A stretch of DNA of 51,301 nt from Bacteroidales bacterium. Lineage in GTDB: Bacteria > Bacteroidota > Bacteroidia > Bacteroidales > 4484-276. Positions 7,800-17,357 of the stretch are shown piece by piece. The first letter of the stretch is position 1. Each line of letters begins with the position of its first letter. The stretch is taken from contig JACZJL010000031.1 of assembly GCA_014860585.1 (NCBI GenBank), positions 1-51,301 of the forward strand. Direction: 5' to 3'. Under the pieces are notes generated by a model. It ran no database searches, was not told where the DNA came from, and worked only from the letters and a program-made list of their open reading frames with translations. The position numbers and the translations under genes are program-made.

Positions 7800-7849
7800 T
7801 TGTCGGGGTAGTAAGATTCGAACTTACGACCTCCTGCTCCCAAAGCAGG
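7800..7849. other. attR: att core within the intact tRNA-Pro
   Basis: Identical to 104-148 over 7800-7844 and resuming as cagg at 7846-7849. It continues into the complete tRNA-Pro, so integration here preserves a functional tRNA. Confidence 0.85.
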
Positions 7850-7877
7850 CGCGATAACCGGACTACGCTATACCCCG
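7803..7877 (-). tRNA. tRNA-Pro (anticodon TGG)
   Basis: A 75-nt cloverleaf: acceptor CGGGGTA pairs with TACCCCG, the discriminator is A, and CCA is not encoded. The anticodon stem is CCTGC/GCAGG with loop TTTGGGA, giving TGG. The T arm contains GTTCGAATC. It is the distal tRNA of a tRNA-Ser/tRNA-Pro unit and the integration target of the element. Confidence 0.95.
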
Positions 7878-7892
7878 AATTTTGTAAAGAAC

Positions 7893-7984
<92 letters not shown>

Positions 7985-8003
7985 AAGAATGAAAAAGAAC
8001 TGA

Positions 8004-8088
8004 TAGGTACGACAGTTTAGTCCCGTATGTACGGGATTGGTTTCAGCCACTCACCCCAGCCTGACTTCGGTCTGGCAGGCACCTCTCC
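8004..8088 (-). pseudogene. Broken tRNA-Ser copy with two palindromic inserts
   Basis: On the minus strand it begins GGAGAGGTG, as the intact tRNA-Ser does. A hairpin-forming insert follows (about 8056-8080, pairing gcctga with tctggcaggc-type bases). Next come GTGAGTGGCTGAAACCAA, identical to tRNA-Ser, then the perfect palindrome TCCCGTATGTACGGGA (plus strand, 8021-8036) in place of the 5' anticodon arm, then CTAAACTGTCGTACCTA as in tRNA-Ser. The T arm and 3' acceptor are missing, so it cannot be a working tRNA. It lies between the tRNA promoter and the intact genes, so it is part of their precursor transcript. Confidence 0.75.
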
Positions 8089-8142
8089 TTTGAGATAATT
8101 ATCATGCCATCAATGAACTCCCAAATATCATATTTGGGGGTG

Positions 8143-8173
8143 CAAAAATACTAAAACAAGTAGTACAAGCAAA
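8143..8173 (-). promoter_or_regulatory. Promoter of the tRNA-Ser/tRNA-Pro unit
   Basis: Read on the minus strand, TTTG (8173-8170), a 19-bp spacer and TATTTTTG (8150-8143) match the Bacteroidota TTTG-N19-TAnnTTTG promoter exactly. It continues as CACCCCCAAAT, shared with the rpsL and rpmE2 promoters. A CCCAAATA/TATTTGGG hairpin lies at the start of the transcript (about 8120-8138). Confidence 0.75.
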
Positions 8174-8260
8174 TTTTTTCGATGATATTTTCAAAAAAAC
8201 CTAAGAAGCAACAAAAACACTCTTCTGCTGTTTATTAGGCATTAGATTTTAATTGAGTTC

Positions 8261-9595
8261 ATGAAAAGAGTTTTTAAAGTCGCAGGTTTCATCCTGTTCC
8301 TCGTTATTTCTTACCTCGTTATCCTTAATCAATTCCCCAAAGAAGCCGGACGTTTCCCTTTCTTAGTCATCCTGTTTTTGAGTGATTATTACCTCTGGCG
8401 ATCCTTTGATACCTGGTTCAAGAGGCAGGGTAACCTCATCAAATCCCTGTTGTTTCTTCTATATTGGCTTCCTTTGATTGTTCTGTCTATCACGGTCAGC
8501 AGCCGGATGATTGCTTTTGAATTGATTGCAGATGAGAGATTAAGCATTCTTTTACAGGGTTTCATATTTAGTGCTTATGCAGCGAAGTTACTTCCGGTAT
8601 TATTCCTTATTTTGGCTGACATTATCAAAGGTTCCAGGTTGTTAATCAAGAAAATCCACAGCAAACACCAGAAAGATACTGCAAAGCAAAACGGGGAATT
8701 GATTACCCGTAGCCGTTTTATCCAACAAATTGGTCTGGTGGGCGGAGGGCTGCTTTTTACAGGACTTTTGGCCGGAATGATAAAATGGGTGCACGATTTT
8801 AAAATTCACAGGCACCGACTCAAACTTCCAAATTTACCCAAATCCTTTGATGGATTAAGGATCATACAAATTTCGGACATCCATCTCGGGAGCTGGTCTG
8901 CTAAAGACGAATTAGAAGTGGCTTTCAACCGGATCAATGAACTGAAACCCGATGTAATCTTCTTCACCGGCGACCTGGTGGATTACAAAACCGATGAAGC
9001 ATATCGTTTTGAAAAAATTCTTTCCACACTTAATGCCAACTACGGGGTATTCGCCATACTCGGGAACCATGATTATGGCGACTATTCGCGATGGCCTTCT
9101 GCAGAGGCTAAAACCCAAAATATGACCGATCTGTTCAATTTGTATCGTCGCATTGGATGGAAACTGCTAAAAAATAATCATGCAATCATAGAACGCGATG
9201 GAGCAAAAATTGCCATTATTGGCGTAGAAAACTGGGGTGCCATTGCCCGTTTTCCACAATACGGCGACATTGAACAAGCAAAAATGAATACAGATGATGC
9301 TGATGTAAAACTTCTGCTTTCGCATGACCCTTCGCATTGGGAAAAATTAATCAGCACTGAACATCCTGACATTGATGTAACCTTCTCGGGACATACCCAC
9401 GGATTTCAGTTTGGTGTCGAAATGAAGAATTTCAAATGGAGCCCTGCTCAATATGCGTATAAATACTGGGCAGGGTTGTATGAAAACAACTCCACAGGTC
9501 AATACCTTTACGTCAACCGCGGACTTGGAACTGTGGGCTATCCAGGAAGGGTGGGCATTTTACCAGAAATCACGGTCTTCGAACTCTTTACATAA
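8261..9595 (+). CDS. Membrane-anchored metallophosphoesterase (YkuE-like)
   Basis: A 444-aa calcineurin-like phosphoesterase anchored in the inner membrane. About four or five hydrophobic helices lie in residues 1-185 (for example GFILFLVISYLVIL and GLVGGGLLFTGLLAGMI). The catalytic domain spans about 195-440 and carries all family metal motifs: ISDIHLGSW, FTGDLVDY, LGNHDYGD, LLSHDPSHW and FSGHTHGFQFG. The substrate is unknown; YkuE-type enzymes have been linked to lipid or nucleotide phosphate cleavage. ATG 8261 lies about 90 bp from the divergent tRNA promoter. It is monocistronic, converging on hsp20 over a shared terminator. Confidence 0.92.
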   Translation: MKRVFKVAGFILFLVISYLVILNQFPKEAGRFPFLVILFLSDYYLWRSFDTWFKRQGNLIKSLLFLLYWLPLIVLSITVSSRMIAFELIADERLSILLQGFIFSAYAAKLLPVLFLILADIIKGSRLLIKKIHSKHQKDTAKQNGELITRSRFIQQIGLVGGGLLFTGLLAGMIKWVHDFKIHRHRLKLPNLPKSFDGLRIIQISDIHLGSWSAKDELEVAFNRINELKPDVIFFTGDLVDYKTDEAYRFEKILSTLNANYGVFAILGNHDYGDYSRWPSAEAKTQNMTDLFNLYRRIGWKLLKNNHAIIERDGAKIAIIGVENWGAIARFPQYGDIEQAKMNTDDADVKLLLSHDPSHWEKLISTEHPDIDVTFSGHTHGFQFGVEMKNFKWSPAQYAYKYWAGLYENNSTGQYLYVNRGLGTVGYPGRVGILPEITVFELFT

Positions 9596-9600
9596 AAAAA

Positions 9601-9624
9601 ACGGGGGATGTTTTTACCCCCCGT
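9601..9624. terminator. Bidirectional terminator between convergent genes
   Basis: acggggg (9601-9607) pairs with cccccgt (9618-9624) around a 10-nt loop. An A-run precedes it and ttaatt follows. It serves the phosphoesterase gene (+) and the hsp20 gene (-). Confidence 0.8.
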
Positions 9625-9648
9625 TAATTCCCGTCTATCCGATGCGGA

Positions 9649-10086
9649 TTACCCAATTTCGATCATCCTTTTTGGCTTCTCTTTGGCTTCTTCCTTCTTT
9701 GGTAATACGATGTTCAAAATACCATCATTGTAGGTTGCTTTGATGTCTTTTTCATCAATTGTCGACGGTAACGTGAACGTACGTTTAAACGACCGGTAGC
9801 TGAACTCCTGGCGTGTGTACTGCCCTTCTTTGGTTTCTTCCCTGCGATCTTCTTTCTCCGAGGAAATCATCAGCATGTTGTTGTCCAATTCAATCTTGAA
9901 ATCGTCTTTCTTCATCCCCGGAGCAGCAACTTCTACCACAAAATCATCTTTTCCTTCTTTGATATTTACCGCCGGCATGGTCGAGTCGTTGAAGCCTGCA
10001 TTTGCTGCATCAAAAATGTCCCTGTCGAAAAATTCCCTGAACATGGTCGGGAACAAATCTCTGTTTCTGAATTTTACTAATGTCAT
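9649..10086 (-). CDS. Small heat shock protein, Hsp20/alpha-crystallin family
   Basis: A 145-aa ATP-independent chaperone that holds unfolding proteins. The N-terminal arm (MTLVKFRNRDLFPTMF) precedes the alpha-crystallin domain at about residues 40-135, with the hallmark VEVAAPGMKKDDFKIELDNN and the closing A-x-x-x-[NG]-GIL motif (ATYNDGILNIVLPK). The tail carries KPKRMIEIG, close to the I-x-I oligomerisation motif. A strong Shine-Dalgarno GGAGGAC precedes ATG 10086, which is unusual for this phylum and suggests high expression. Confidence 0.95.
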   Translation of the reverse strand: MTLVKFRNRDLFPTMFREFFDRDIFDAANAGFNDSTMPAVNIKEGKDDFVVEVAAPGMKKDDFKIELDNNMLMISSEKEDRREETKEGQYTRQEFSYRSFKRTFTLPSTIDEKDIKATYNDGILNIVLPKKEEAKEKPKRMIEIG

Positions 10087-10174
10087 GGTTTTGTCCTCCT
10101 AATTTTAAGTTAAACATCAGATTAATTTTCAACTAAGCGGTGGGCAAAAAAAATACCAGATGGAGTGGAATTGG

Positions 10175-10206
10175 CAAATAATAAACCAGCAACTCAACTA
10201 ATCAAA
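10175..10206 (-). promoter_or_regulatory. Probable hsp20 promoter
   Basis: On the minus strand TTTG (10206-10203) is followed after 19 bp by TATTATTTG (10183-10175), close to TTTG-N19-TAnnTTTG with one extra base in the -7 box. It lies about 90 bp upstream of the hsp20 ATG. The rest of the 10087-10377 gap shows no gene or heat-shock inverted repeat that I can identify. Confidence 0.45.
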
Positions 10207-10377
10207 CCCAATTTATGGAGTAAAATATTGATTGAGAAATAAATATTGAGAGAGAGAGATAAAAAAACGTCGGACTTTAAGGTAAAACAGCAAAACAGTT
10301 GGTAAGTGCATATTTGTCAGCATATTGCAAAATTTTCATGTAAAAAGTGACAATTCTACACGAAATCCTAAACCCGC

Positions 10378-11847
10378 TTATAAATCGAACCAATGCTCAA
10401 CGAGGGCACTTCTATCCTCTGGTTCGCGGAAATGGCGGAACTCATTTTTTTTGCAACTGTACACATATTGCTTTCCCCATTCCTTGTGATGCTTTTTTAG
10501 GCTTTTCAGTGCATCAATAATAAAGTAAAGTTCGTCATTGGTCATGGTTGGATGTAAGGATAACCTGATCCATCCTGGCTTTTGGGAGAGGTCGCCGTGA
10601 TTGATCAGGTCGGTAATCTGCCGGGATTTGTCGTAACTTACGTCAAGCAGAAAATGGCCATAAGTACCTGCACAGGCGCAGCCTCCCCTGACCTGTATTC
10701 CAAATTTATCGTTAAGCAATTTCACAGCAAGGTTAAAATGAATATCATCAAAGTAAAATGAGATGACACCAAGCCGATCGGTTACATTATCGGCCAGGAT
10801 ATGAATACCAGGAATTTTAGGCATTTCTTCAAAAGCGATCTTCACCAGTTCTTTTTCGCGCTGTTCGATCTGATGAACACCCATTTTATTTTTCAGCTCA
10901 ATACAAAGTGCGGCTTTTATGGTTTGAAGAAATGGAGGGGTGCCGCCGTCTTCACGCAATTCAATATCATCCACATACTTGAATTCACCCCAGGGATTTG
11001 TCCAGTCAACCGTTCCGCCACCGGGGTTATCAGGAACCGGATTTTTATATAACGATGAATTAAAAACCAATACACCCGGAGTGCCGGGTCCTCCAAGGAA
11101 TTTATGAGGCGAAAACATAATGGCATCCAACGCCATCATCGGATCATCGGGGTGCATGTTCATGTCAACATAAGGGGCCGAGGCAGCAAAGTCAACAAAA
11201 CATATCCCGCCATTCTCATGCATCACTTTAGCCATTTCATGGTAGGGAGTTGAAATACCGGTGACATTGGAACATGCAGTAAAACTGCCAATCTTCATTT
11301 TACGATCCTTGTACTTATCCAACTCGATGCGCAGTTCGTTCATATCAACCAGCAAATTCTTGTCAGGCTTGAGTTGCACAACATCAGCAATAGTTTCAAA
11401 CCATGAGGTATGATTGGAATGGTGTTCCATGTGGGTGATAAAAACTACCGGACGCTCTTCTTCGGGCAGGCAGTTGTGTGCATCCATACTTTTCATTGTT
11501 CTGAAACCGAGGATGCGCTGAAACTTGTTAATCACCGTAGTCATCCCTGACCCTGCGGTAATAATCACATCATCCGGACCTGCGTTGACATGCTCTTTAA
11601 TTTTTCGATGTGCCAGATGATAGGCGTTGGTCATCAACGTGCCTGTTTCGCTGGTTTCGGTATGTGTATTACCAACAAAAGGCCCGAACTGATTGCACAG
11701 CTTATCTTCGATGGGGTGATACAGGCGGCCACTTGCAATCCAATCACCATACAAGATTTTTTGCATACCAAAAGGTGACTGAAATTCCTGGTCAATACCG
11801 ATGATATGATCGCGGAATGGTTTAAAATGCTGCTCTGTAAGCGACAT
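10378..11847 (-). CDS. Class V aminotransferase (SufS/Csd-like)
   Basis: A 489-aa PLP enzyme of fold type I, class V. The PLP-binding lysine is K249 in SPHKFLGGPGTPG. MEHHSNHTSWFE, the acidic VDFAASAPYVD and the SufS-like cysteine segment RGGCACAGTYGH are also visible. It resembles cysteine desulfurase/selenocysteine lyase proteins but is about 80 residues longer, and no Suf or Isc partner lies nearby. The substrate is therefore open; isopenicillin-epimerase-like or other class V activities are possible. ATG 11847 is the first start in frame. Confidence 0.88.
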   Translation of the reverse strand: MSLTEQHFKPFRDHIIGIDQEFQSPFGMQKILYGDWIASGRLYHPIEDKLCNQFGPFVGNTHTETSETGTLMTNAYHLAHRKIKEHVNAGPDDVIITAGSGMTTVINKFQRILGFRTMKSMDAHNCLPEEERPVVFITHMEHHSNHTSWFETIADVVQLKPDKNLLVDMNELRIELDKYKDRKMKIGSFTACSNVTGISTPYHEMAKVMHENGGICFVDFAASAPYVDMNMHPDDPMMALDAIMFSPHKFLGGPGTPGVLVFNSSLYKNPVPDNPGGGTVDWTNPWGEFKYVDDIELREDGGTPPFLQTIKAALCIELKNKMGVHQIEQREKELVKIAFEEMPKIPGIHILADNVTDRLGVISFYFDDIHFNLAVKLLNDKFGIQVRGGCACAGTYGHFLLDVSYDKSRQITDLINHGDLSQKPGWIRLSLHPTMTNDELYFIIDALKSLKKHHKEWGKQYVYSCKKNEFRHFREPEDRSALVEHWFDL

Positions 11848-11990
11848 AGTTTAATTAGTTAATGTTTAGTCGTTTATCTTTTACAAGCAAATTGTCAAAA
11901 ATGTAGCTTTAAAAGTTGAGAGAGCAAAAATAGACATTTAAGCATTATGAAGTGATCTAAATCTACTTTAACCGATCAAAACCATGAATG

Positions 11991-12042
11991 AAAAATCAAT
12001 TCAAATTTACCCCAACCCTTAAGGGAGTTTGAATTGATTTTT
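11991..12042. repeat. Large inverted repeat, REP-like or terminator-like
   Basis: AAAAATCAATTCAAA (11991-12005) and its perfect complement (12028-12042) flank a 22-nt loop holding the palindrome CCCTTAAGGG (12016-12025). A second partial inverted copy of the loop (ttaggggtggggtaga) follows at about 12055-12071. It lies between the aminotransferase start and the IS. The rest of 11848-12092 is AT-rich with no gene. With no converging gene on its left it looks like a dispersed palindrome more than a dedicated terminator. Confidence 0.6.
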
Positions 12043-12092
12043 CTGCATTCTCACTTTAGGGGTGGGGTAGAAAGGCAGAAAAAACAATTGTG

Positions 12093-14213
12093 TTAACCCA
12101 ACTTGCAGCTAAATTCTGATAATTGACTTGTTTTGAGGGGATAGGATTTTTTTTGGTGTTGGTTTGAGCACTACAGATTTTTTGCGGGTGAAGGGGGCAT
12201 GTTTGTATTTGAGGGCAGTGTATATCAGCTTTACTTTCTCTTCGGGTTCGGAACAACGGCGTATATTGATGATTTCGTCATGTTTGTTTTGAGCGATGGT
12301 GGTTAGACATTTCTGGGTGTTCATGATGCGCACGATCTCGCTCCAACCCGAACGGATGTCCGCTTTCTTAAGCTGATGACGTATGGTGTTGACCAGCCAG
12401 TAGGCCAGCAGTCCCAGATGGAGGTGTGCCATGGTGGCGTCGTCATTTTGATGAAAGATCGGACGCAGGTCTATATCGGTTTTAAGTGTGCGAAAGGTGT
12501 TTTCAACCTCTCGGATGATGTTGTAGAACGTCCAGACGATGATTTCGTTTTCGGGTAAAATTGAGGTGCGCAGGAAATAGATGCCACTGGTGTGATCGGG
12601 ATCGGTAATTGGTTTGAGTTCCCATGAGATGGATGTGACGATGTTTTTTTCGTTGCTTGTGATGTCGATCTGGTAATAGCGATGGATGGAGGGGTATTTT
12701 TGTTTGAGTCTTCCGATGCGTTCATGCACTTTTTCGAGCTTTTTTACCCCACCTTTTTTGGATAAACTGTTTTGTATGCTTTGCAATCCCTCTTCAAAAC
12801 GGTCTTTGAACAGGCTGTTCATCGAGCGTTCCTTGTGTTCTTTACCTTGACTTTTTACCCGAAGAAAATAGTCGGTGCTTTCATTGGCCTGCACATGGCA
12901 AAGTTCAATGGTACGATGCTTTTTATCGTGTATGACTACCTGGTTATTTGCCGAATTCACTGTATATTCCTTCAGTGTCGAACGTGATACGCACAGGTAA
13001 TCGTACCCTTTTTCACTGATCAGTTTGAGGTTGTCCTGGGTAGCTATACCGGCATCAATCACCACAAGGGCTTTGCCTGCGCCTGTTGATGTTGCCTTGC
13101 GTAATTTTTCGATGATGTGCGGCAGAGTGGTACTATCGGATTTATTACCCTGAAAAAGGGTGGAATACTTGATGAACCCCTCGGGATTGATCACCAAGGC
13201 CAGTACAACCAGTTTTGCATCGTTTCGTTTTTCTTTACTCCGGCCATAACGCGCCAAACTGCTGTGAAGCTTTTCGCCTTCGAAATAGGTATTGGTCAGA
13301 TCGAACAGCATGATCTTGTCCTGCAAATCAAACAGCTCGTTGGTACGACACGAGAGGTGCTTCTCCAGGGCTTCTTTCTCGGCAAAGAGCTTATGGCTAA
13401 TGCGATAAAGAGCGTCCTTGGTGATGCGGTTGATTTCAAAACCGGTTAGCTCGCAAACGGCAGAATTTTCTTTGATCCACCGGCTGGTCTTTAGCTCTGA
13501 TGCCGGATATACTGCCCGGCTGATCAAATGGGTCATGGCCAGCGAAACATCATCATCGTCCCAATCCCGGTTTTCCAGGAAAGTGTCAATGCCCAATTGC
13601 CTGATGGCCTGATAGCACAACCATTCTGCTCCCACTTCACGCACATTTTTGTTACGTACAGAGTTCATGTCTATGGTCTGCCAGTCTTTTGTCTGAGATG
13701 GCTTGCGGTGAATGTCAAGTCGCTGTTTTGCAACAATTTGCTCGTAAATGTCATCAACATAGGCCTGTATCCTGGGATCACAGTCATGAGCAAATAGTTC
13801 ATTCCCAAGTCCCTGAACCCGTTCGTTTAACCCTTTCTGGATCCGGTTCAGCTCATCAGTCCTAAGCCCATCCAGAAAACCAACACTCAAAATGGTGCGA
13901 TGACAAACACGCCCCAATGTATTGCGGTAGCTTTCAACCAAACGGTAATAGCCCGAATGTTTTCCGGTAACCGGATTATGACGTAAACTTACCCTGAAAT
14001 ACATGCGCCAAAGGTACTGCCACATACCTTTATCAAGGCCACCCCCCTGAGCACTACAAACCAAATTCCCAACAAGACCAACATTGAAAATGAAACACTT
14101 ACCTTCATCACAAATCTACCGAAAACACTAATGAGATATTTAAATAGCGATTTTTTATACAACTATTTTAATCTTTTAACAATTCGGAGGATAAAAACTG
14201 CAAGTTGGGTTAA
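12093..14213. mobile_element. Insertion sequence, IS1634-like
   Basis: The 16-bp terminal inverted repeats are perfect: TTAACCCAACTTGCAG (12093-12108) and its complement (14198-14213). They enclose a single full-length transposase gene on the minus strand. Length is about 2.1 kb. I could not find a convincing target duplication in the flanks (left caattgtg, right agtagaac). The element sits between the aminotransferase gene and the enolase terminator and interrupts no visible gene. Confidence 0.85.
12109..14004 (-). CDS. IS1634-family transposase
   Basis: About 631 aa from ATG 14004 (MYFRVSLRHN); the frame is open to 14064 but the extra 20 residues look unlike the family start. The DDE catalytic set is visible: D235 in IMLFDLTNTYFEG, D317 in LVVIDAGIAT and E in NIIREVENTFRTLKTDIDLR, which follows the Y-R-E-K pattern of IS4-like enzymes. 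The end YWLVNTIRHQLKK is also typical. The gene is intact with no frameshift, and its stop abuts the left terminal repeat, so the IS may be active. Confidence 0.9.
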   Translation of the reverse strand: MYFRVSLRHNPVTGKHSGYYRLVESYRNTLGRVCHRTILSVGFLDGLRTDELNRIQKGLNERVQGLGNELFAHDCDPRIQAYVDDIYEQIVAKQRLDIHRKPSQTKDWQTIDMNSVRNKNVREVGAEWLCYQAIRQLGIDTFLENRDWDDDDVSLAMTHLISRAVYPASELKTSRWIKENSAVCELTGFEINRITKDALYRISHKLFAEKEALEKHLSCRTNELFDLQDKIMLFDLTNTYFEGEKLHSSLARYGRSKEKRNDAKLVVLALVINPEGFIKYSTLFQGNKSDSTTLPHIIEKLRKATSTGAGKALVVIDAGIATQDNLKLISEKGYDYLCVSRSTLKEYTVNSANNQVVIHDKKHRTIELCHVQANESTDYFLRVKSQGKEHKERSMNSLFKDRFEEGLQSIQNSLSKKGGVKKLEKVHERIGRLKQKYPSIHRYYQIDITSNEKNIVTSISWELKPITDPDHTSGIYFLRTSILPENEIIVWTFYNIIREVENTFRTLKTDIDLRPIFHQNDDATMAHLHLGLLAYWLVNTIRHQLKKADIRSGWSEIVRIMNTQKCLTTIAQNKHDEIINIRRCSEPEEKVKLIYTALKYKHAPFTRKKSVVLKPTPKKILSPQNKSIIRI

Positions 14214-14242
14214 AGTAGAACTAAATTCCAAAAAACAAAAAA

Positions 14243-14259
14243 GCCCCGGAAACCGGAGC
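14243..14259 (-). terminator. Enolase terminator
   Basis: On the minus strand GCTCCGG-TTT-CCGGGGC is followed by TTTTTTGTTTTTT, 22 bp after the eno stop. Confidence 0.88.
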
Positions 14260-14281
14260 TTTTTTTCAGAATTATTTTGGA

Positions 14282-15589
<1,308 letters not shown>

Positions 15590-15606
15590 TTACTTTTTAT
15601 GAAAAA

Positions 15607-15637
15607 GGGATAAAGCATACGAATTACGCCTTATCCC
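15607..15637 (-). terminator. Terminator after rplQ
   Basis: On the minus strand GGGATAA ... TTATCCC (stem 15631-15637 with 15607-15613, extended by GC pairs) is followed by TTTTTC. It ends the long ribosomal cluster before eno. Confidence 0.65.
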
Positions 15638-15667
15638 GAATAAATTCAATATGATGAATAGTTGTGG

Positions 15668-16321
15668 CTATTCAGGTTTCTTTTCTTCTGGTTCGCTTTC
15701 AGGTTGTGCCTTTTCAGTTTCTTCTACTGCATTGGCAATTGTTTCAGCAACAGGTGTTTCAGCAGGTTCAACTTCAGCTGGCGAAGTGTCAGCAACGATA
15801 TCTTCAACTGGCTGAACTTCTTCAACTATTTCAGGTTGAGCCGCCTTAGCTTCTTCAACTACCGGTACAGCTGCAACTTCTTTTTTAGTTTTACCTGAAC
15901 CTCTTCTTCTGCGACGACCTGCAGCTTTTTCAGCAGCAGCGGAATCGCCCGAAACATAAACCTTGTTAAAGTCAACAAGTTCGATCAGGCACATATCTGC
16001 ATTATCACCAAGCCTGTTGCCGGTTTTGATAATTCGGGTATATCCCCCCGGACGATCAGCAATTTTCGGCGAAACTTCCCTGAAAAGCTCAGTTACTGCT
16101 TCCTTGCTCTGTAAATAGCTGAATACTATCCTGCGCGAATGTGTTGTATCTTGCTTTGATTTTGTGATAAGCGGTTCAACATAGCCCCTGAGCGCTTTTG
16201 CTTTGGCCACAGTTGTCGTTATTCGCTTGTGCAGGATGAGCGATGTGGCCATATTCGAAAGCATCGCTTTACGGTGTGTACTTGTCCTGCCTAAATGATT
16301 AAAACTTTTTAGGTGTCTCAT
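15668..16321 (-). CDS. rplQ: Ribosomal protein L17 with acidic C-terminal extension
   Basis: Residues 1-125 are a normal L17 ([40 protein letters not shown]), a large-subunit protein near the exit tunnel. A basic [13 protein letters not shown] stretch and then about 80 residues rich in Glu, Ala, Pro and Val follow, ending EPEEKKPE. That tail is absent from the E. coli protein (127 aa) and is probably disordered. ATG 16321 lies 7 bp after rpoA, the usual alpha-operon order. It is the last gene of the cluster. Confidence 0.97.
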   Translation of the reverse strand: MRHLKSFNHLGRTSTHRKAMLSNMATSLILHKRITTTVAKAKALRGYVEPLITKSKQDTTHSRRIVFSYLQSKEAVTELFREVSPKIADRPGGYTRIIKTGNRLGDNADMCLIELVDFNKVYVSGDSAAAEKAAGRRRRRGSGKTKKEVAAVPVVEEAKAAQPEIVEEVQPVEDIVADTSPAEVEPAETPVAETIANAVEETEKAQPESEPEEKKPE

Positions 16322-16328
16322 TGTTCGA

Positions 16329-17321
16329 TTATTCCTTGTCTAATTTATACTTCGAAACATTCATTCCAAATTCAAGATTTTTATTTCTAACCAACTCTTC
16401 CAATTCGGTGAGCGATTTCTTCCCAAAATTCCTGAATTTCAGTAAATCATTTTTGTTAAAGGTTACCAGATCACCCATAGTTTCAACATCTGCTGCTTTC
16501 AGGCAATTGAGTGCCCTGACCGAAAGGTCAAGATCAACCAGCTTGGTTTTGAGCAACTGACGGATATGGAGCGAATTTTCGTCAAATTCTTCAGTAACGT
16601 TCTTTTCTTCTTTTTCCACAGCTATCTTTTCGTCAGAGAAAAGCATGAAGTGGTGTATTAAAATCTTGGCAGCATCTTTCAGCGCATCTTTCGGCTGAAT
16701 GGATCCATCGGTGGTGATCTCGAAAATAAGCTTTTCGTAGTCAGTTTTTTGTTCAACCCTGAAATCTTCAACTTCATACTTCACATTGACAATTGGAGTA
16801 TGAATCGAGTCCACGGCAATGGTTCCGATGGGTGCATTGGGGTCTTTGTTCTCATCAGCCGGTACGTACCCTCTGCCCTTGTTTATTGTCATTTCCATGG
16901 TCAACTTTACAGAGGGCTCCAGATTACAAATCACCAAATTGGGATTAAGTACCTGAAAAACGGATAAATACTTATTGATATCACCAGCTTTGAACACTTC
17001 CTGTTCTTTGATCACAATCTTGACGGTTTCAGAACTTTCCTGTTCAACCAAACGTTTGAAGCGGATTTGTTTGAGGTTGAGAATAATCTCAACCACATCC
17101 TCTACAACGCCTTTGATCGTAGAAAATTCCTGGTCAACGCCTTCGATCTTGATACTGGTAATCGCAAAACCTTCGAGAGAAGAGAGCAAAATCCTGCGAA
17201 GGGCATTACCGATGGTAATTCCAAAACCGGGTTCCAAAGGACGAAATTCAAATTTACCTTTGTAATCATTTGCCTCGAGCATGATTACTTTTTCAGGTTT
17301 TTGAAATGCTAAAATTGCCAT
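16329..17321 (-). CDS. rpoA: RNA polymerase alpha subunit
   Basis: A 330-aa alpha subunit. The N-terminal assembly domain (about 1-235) contains [20 protein letters not shown] and [16 protein letters not shown]. After an acidic linker the alpha-CTD (about 255-320) contains [22 protein letters not shown] and [14 protein letters not shown]. It dimerises to seed RNA polymerase assembly and contacts activators and UP elements. It lies between rpsD and rplQ, as in most bacteria. Confidence 0.98.
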   Translation of the reverse strand: MAILAFQKPEKVIMLEANDYKGKFEFRPLEPGFGITIGNALRRILLSSLEGFAITSIKIEGVDQEFSTIKGVVEDVVEIILNLKQIRFKRLVEQESSETVKIVIKEQEVFKAGDINKYLSVFQVLNPNLVICNLEPSVKLTMEMTINKGRGYVPADENKDPNAPIGTIAVDSIHTPIVNVKYEVEDFRVEQKTDYEKLIFEITTDGSIQPKDALKDAAKILIHHFMLFSDEKIAVEKEEKNVTEEFDENSLHIRQLLKTKLVDLDLSVRALNCLKAADVETMGDLVTFNKNDLLKFRNFGKKSLTELEELVRNKNLEFGMNVSKYKLDKE

Positions 17322-17357
17322 AATTAAACCTTTAGGTTTGCAAATAATTGATGGGTG

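Larger units (their letters stand above)
104..7849. mobile_element. Integrative element in tRNA-Pro(TGG)
   Basis: The element is bounded by a direct repeat of the tRNA-Pro 3' portion: 104-148 and 7800-7844 are identical over 45 bp, and the repeat continues through cagg after one mismatch. The intact tRNA is at the right end. The integrase gene is next to the left copy, and all seven genes point the same way. Gene order is integrase, unknown protein, helix-turn-helix protein, DUF3987-like, DUF6371-like, unknown 163-aa protein and RimK-like ATP-grasp ligase. There is no relaxase, coupling protein, capsid or lysis gene. It may therefore move with help from another element or phage (a satellite-like lifestyle) or simply excise and replicate. 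The boundary is well supported; the lifestyle is inference. Confidence 0.85.

Noticed and set aside
10378-11847. SufS of an iron-sulfur (Suf) operon
   Set aside because: No suf or isc genes lie nearby and the protein is about 80 residues longer than SufS; kept as a generic class V aminotransferase.
12093-14213. IS interrupting a gene
   Set aside because: No reading frame is split on either side; the flanks are intergenic.
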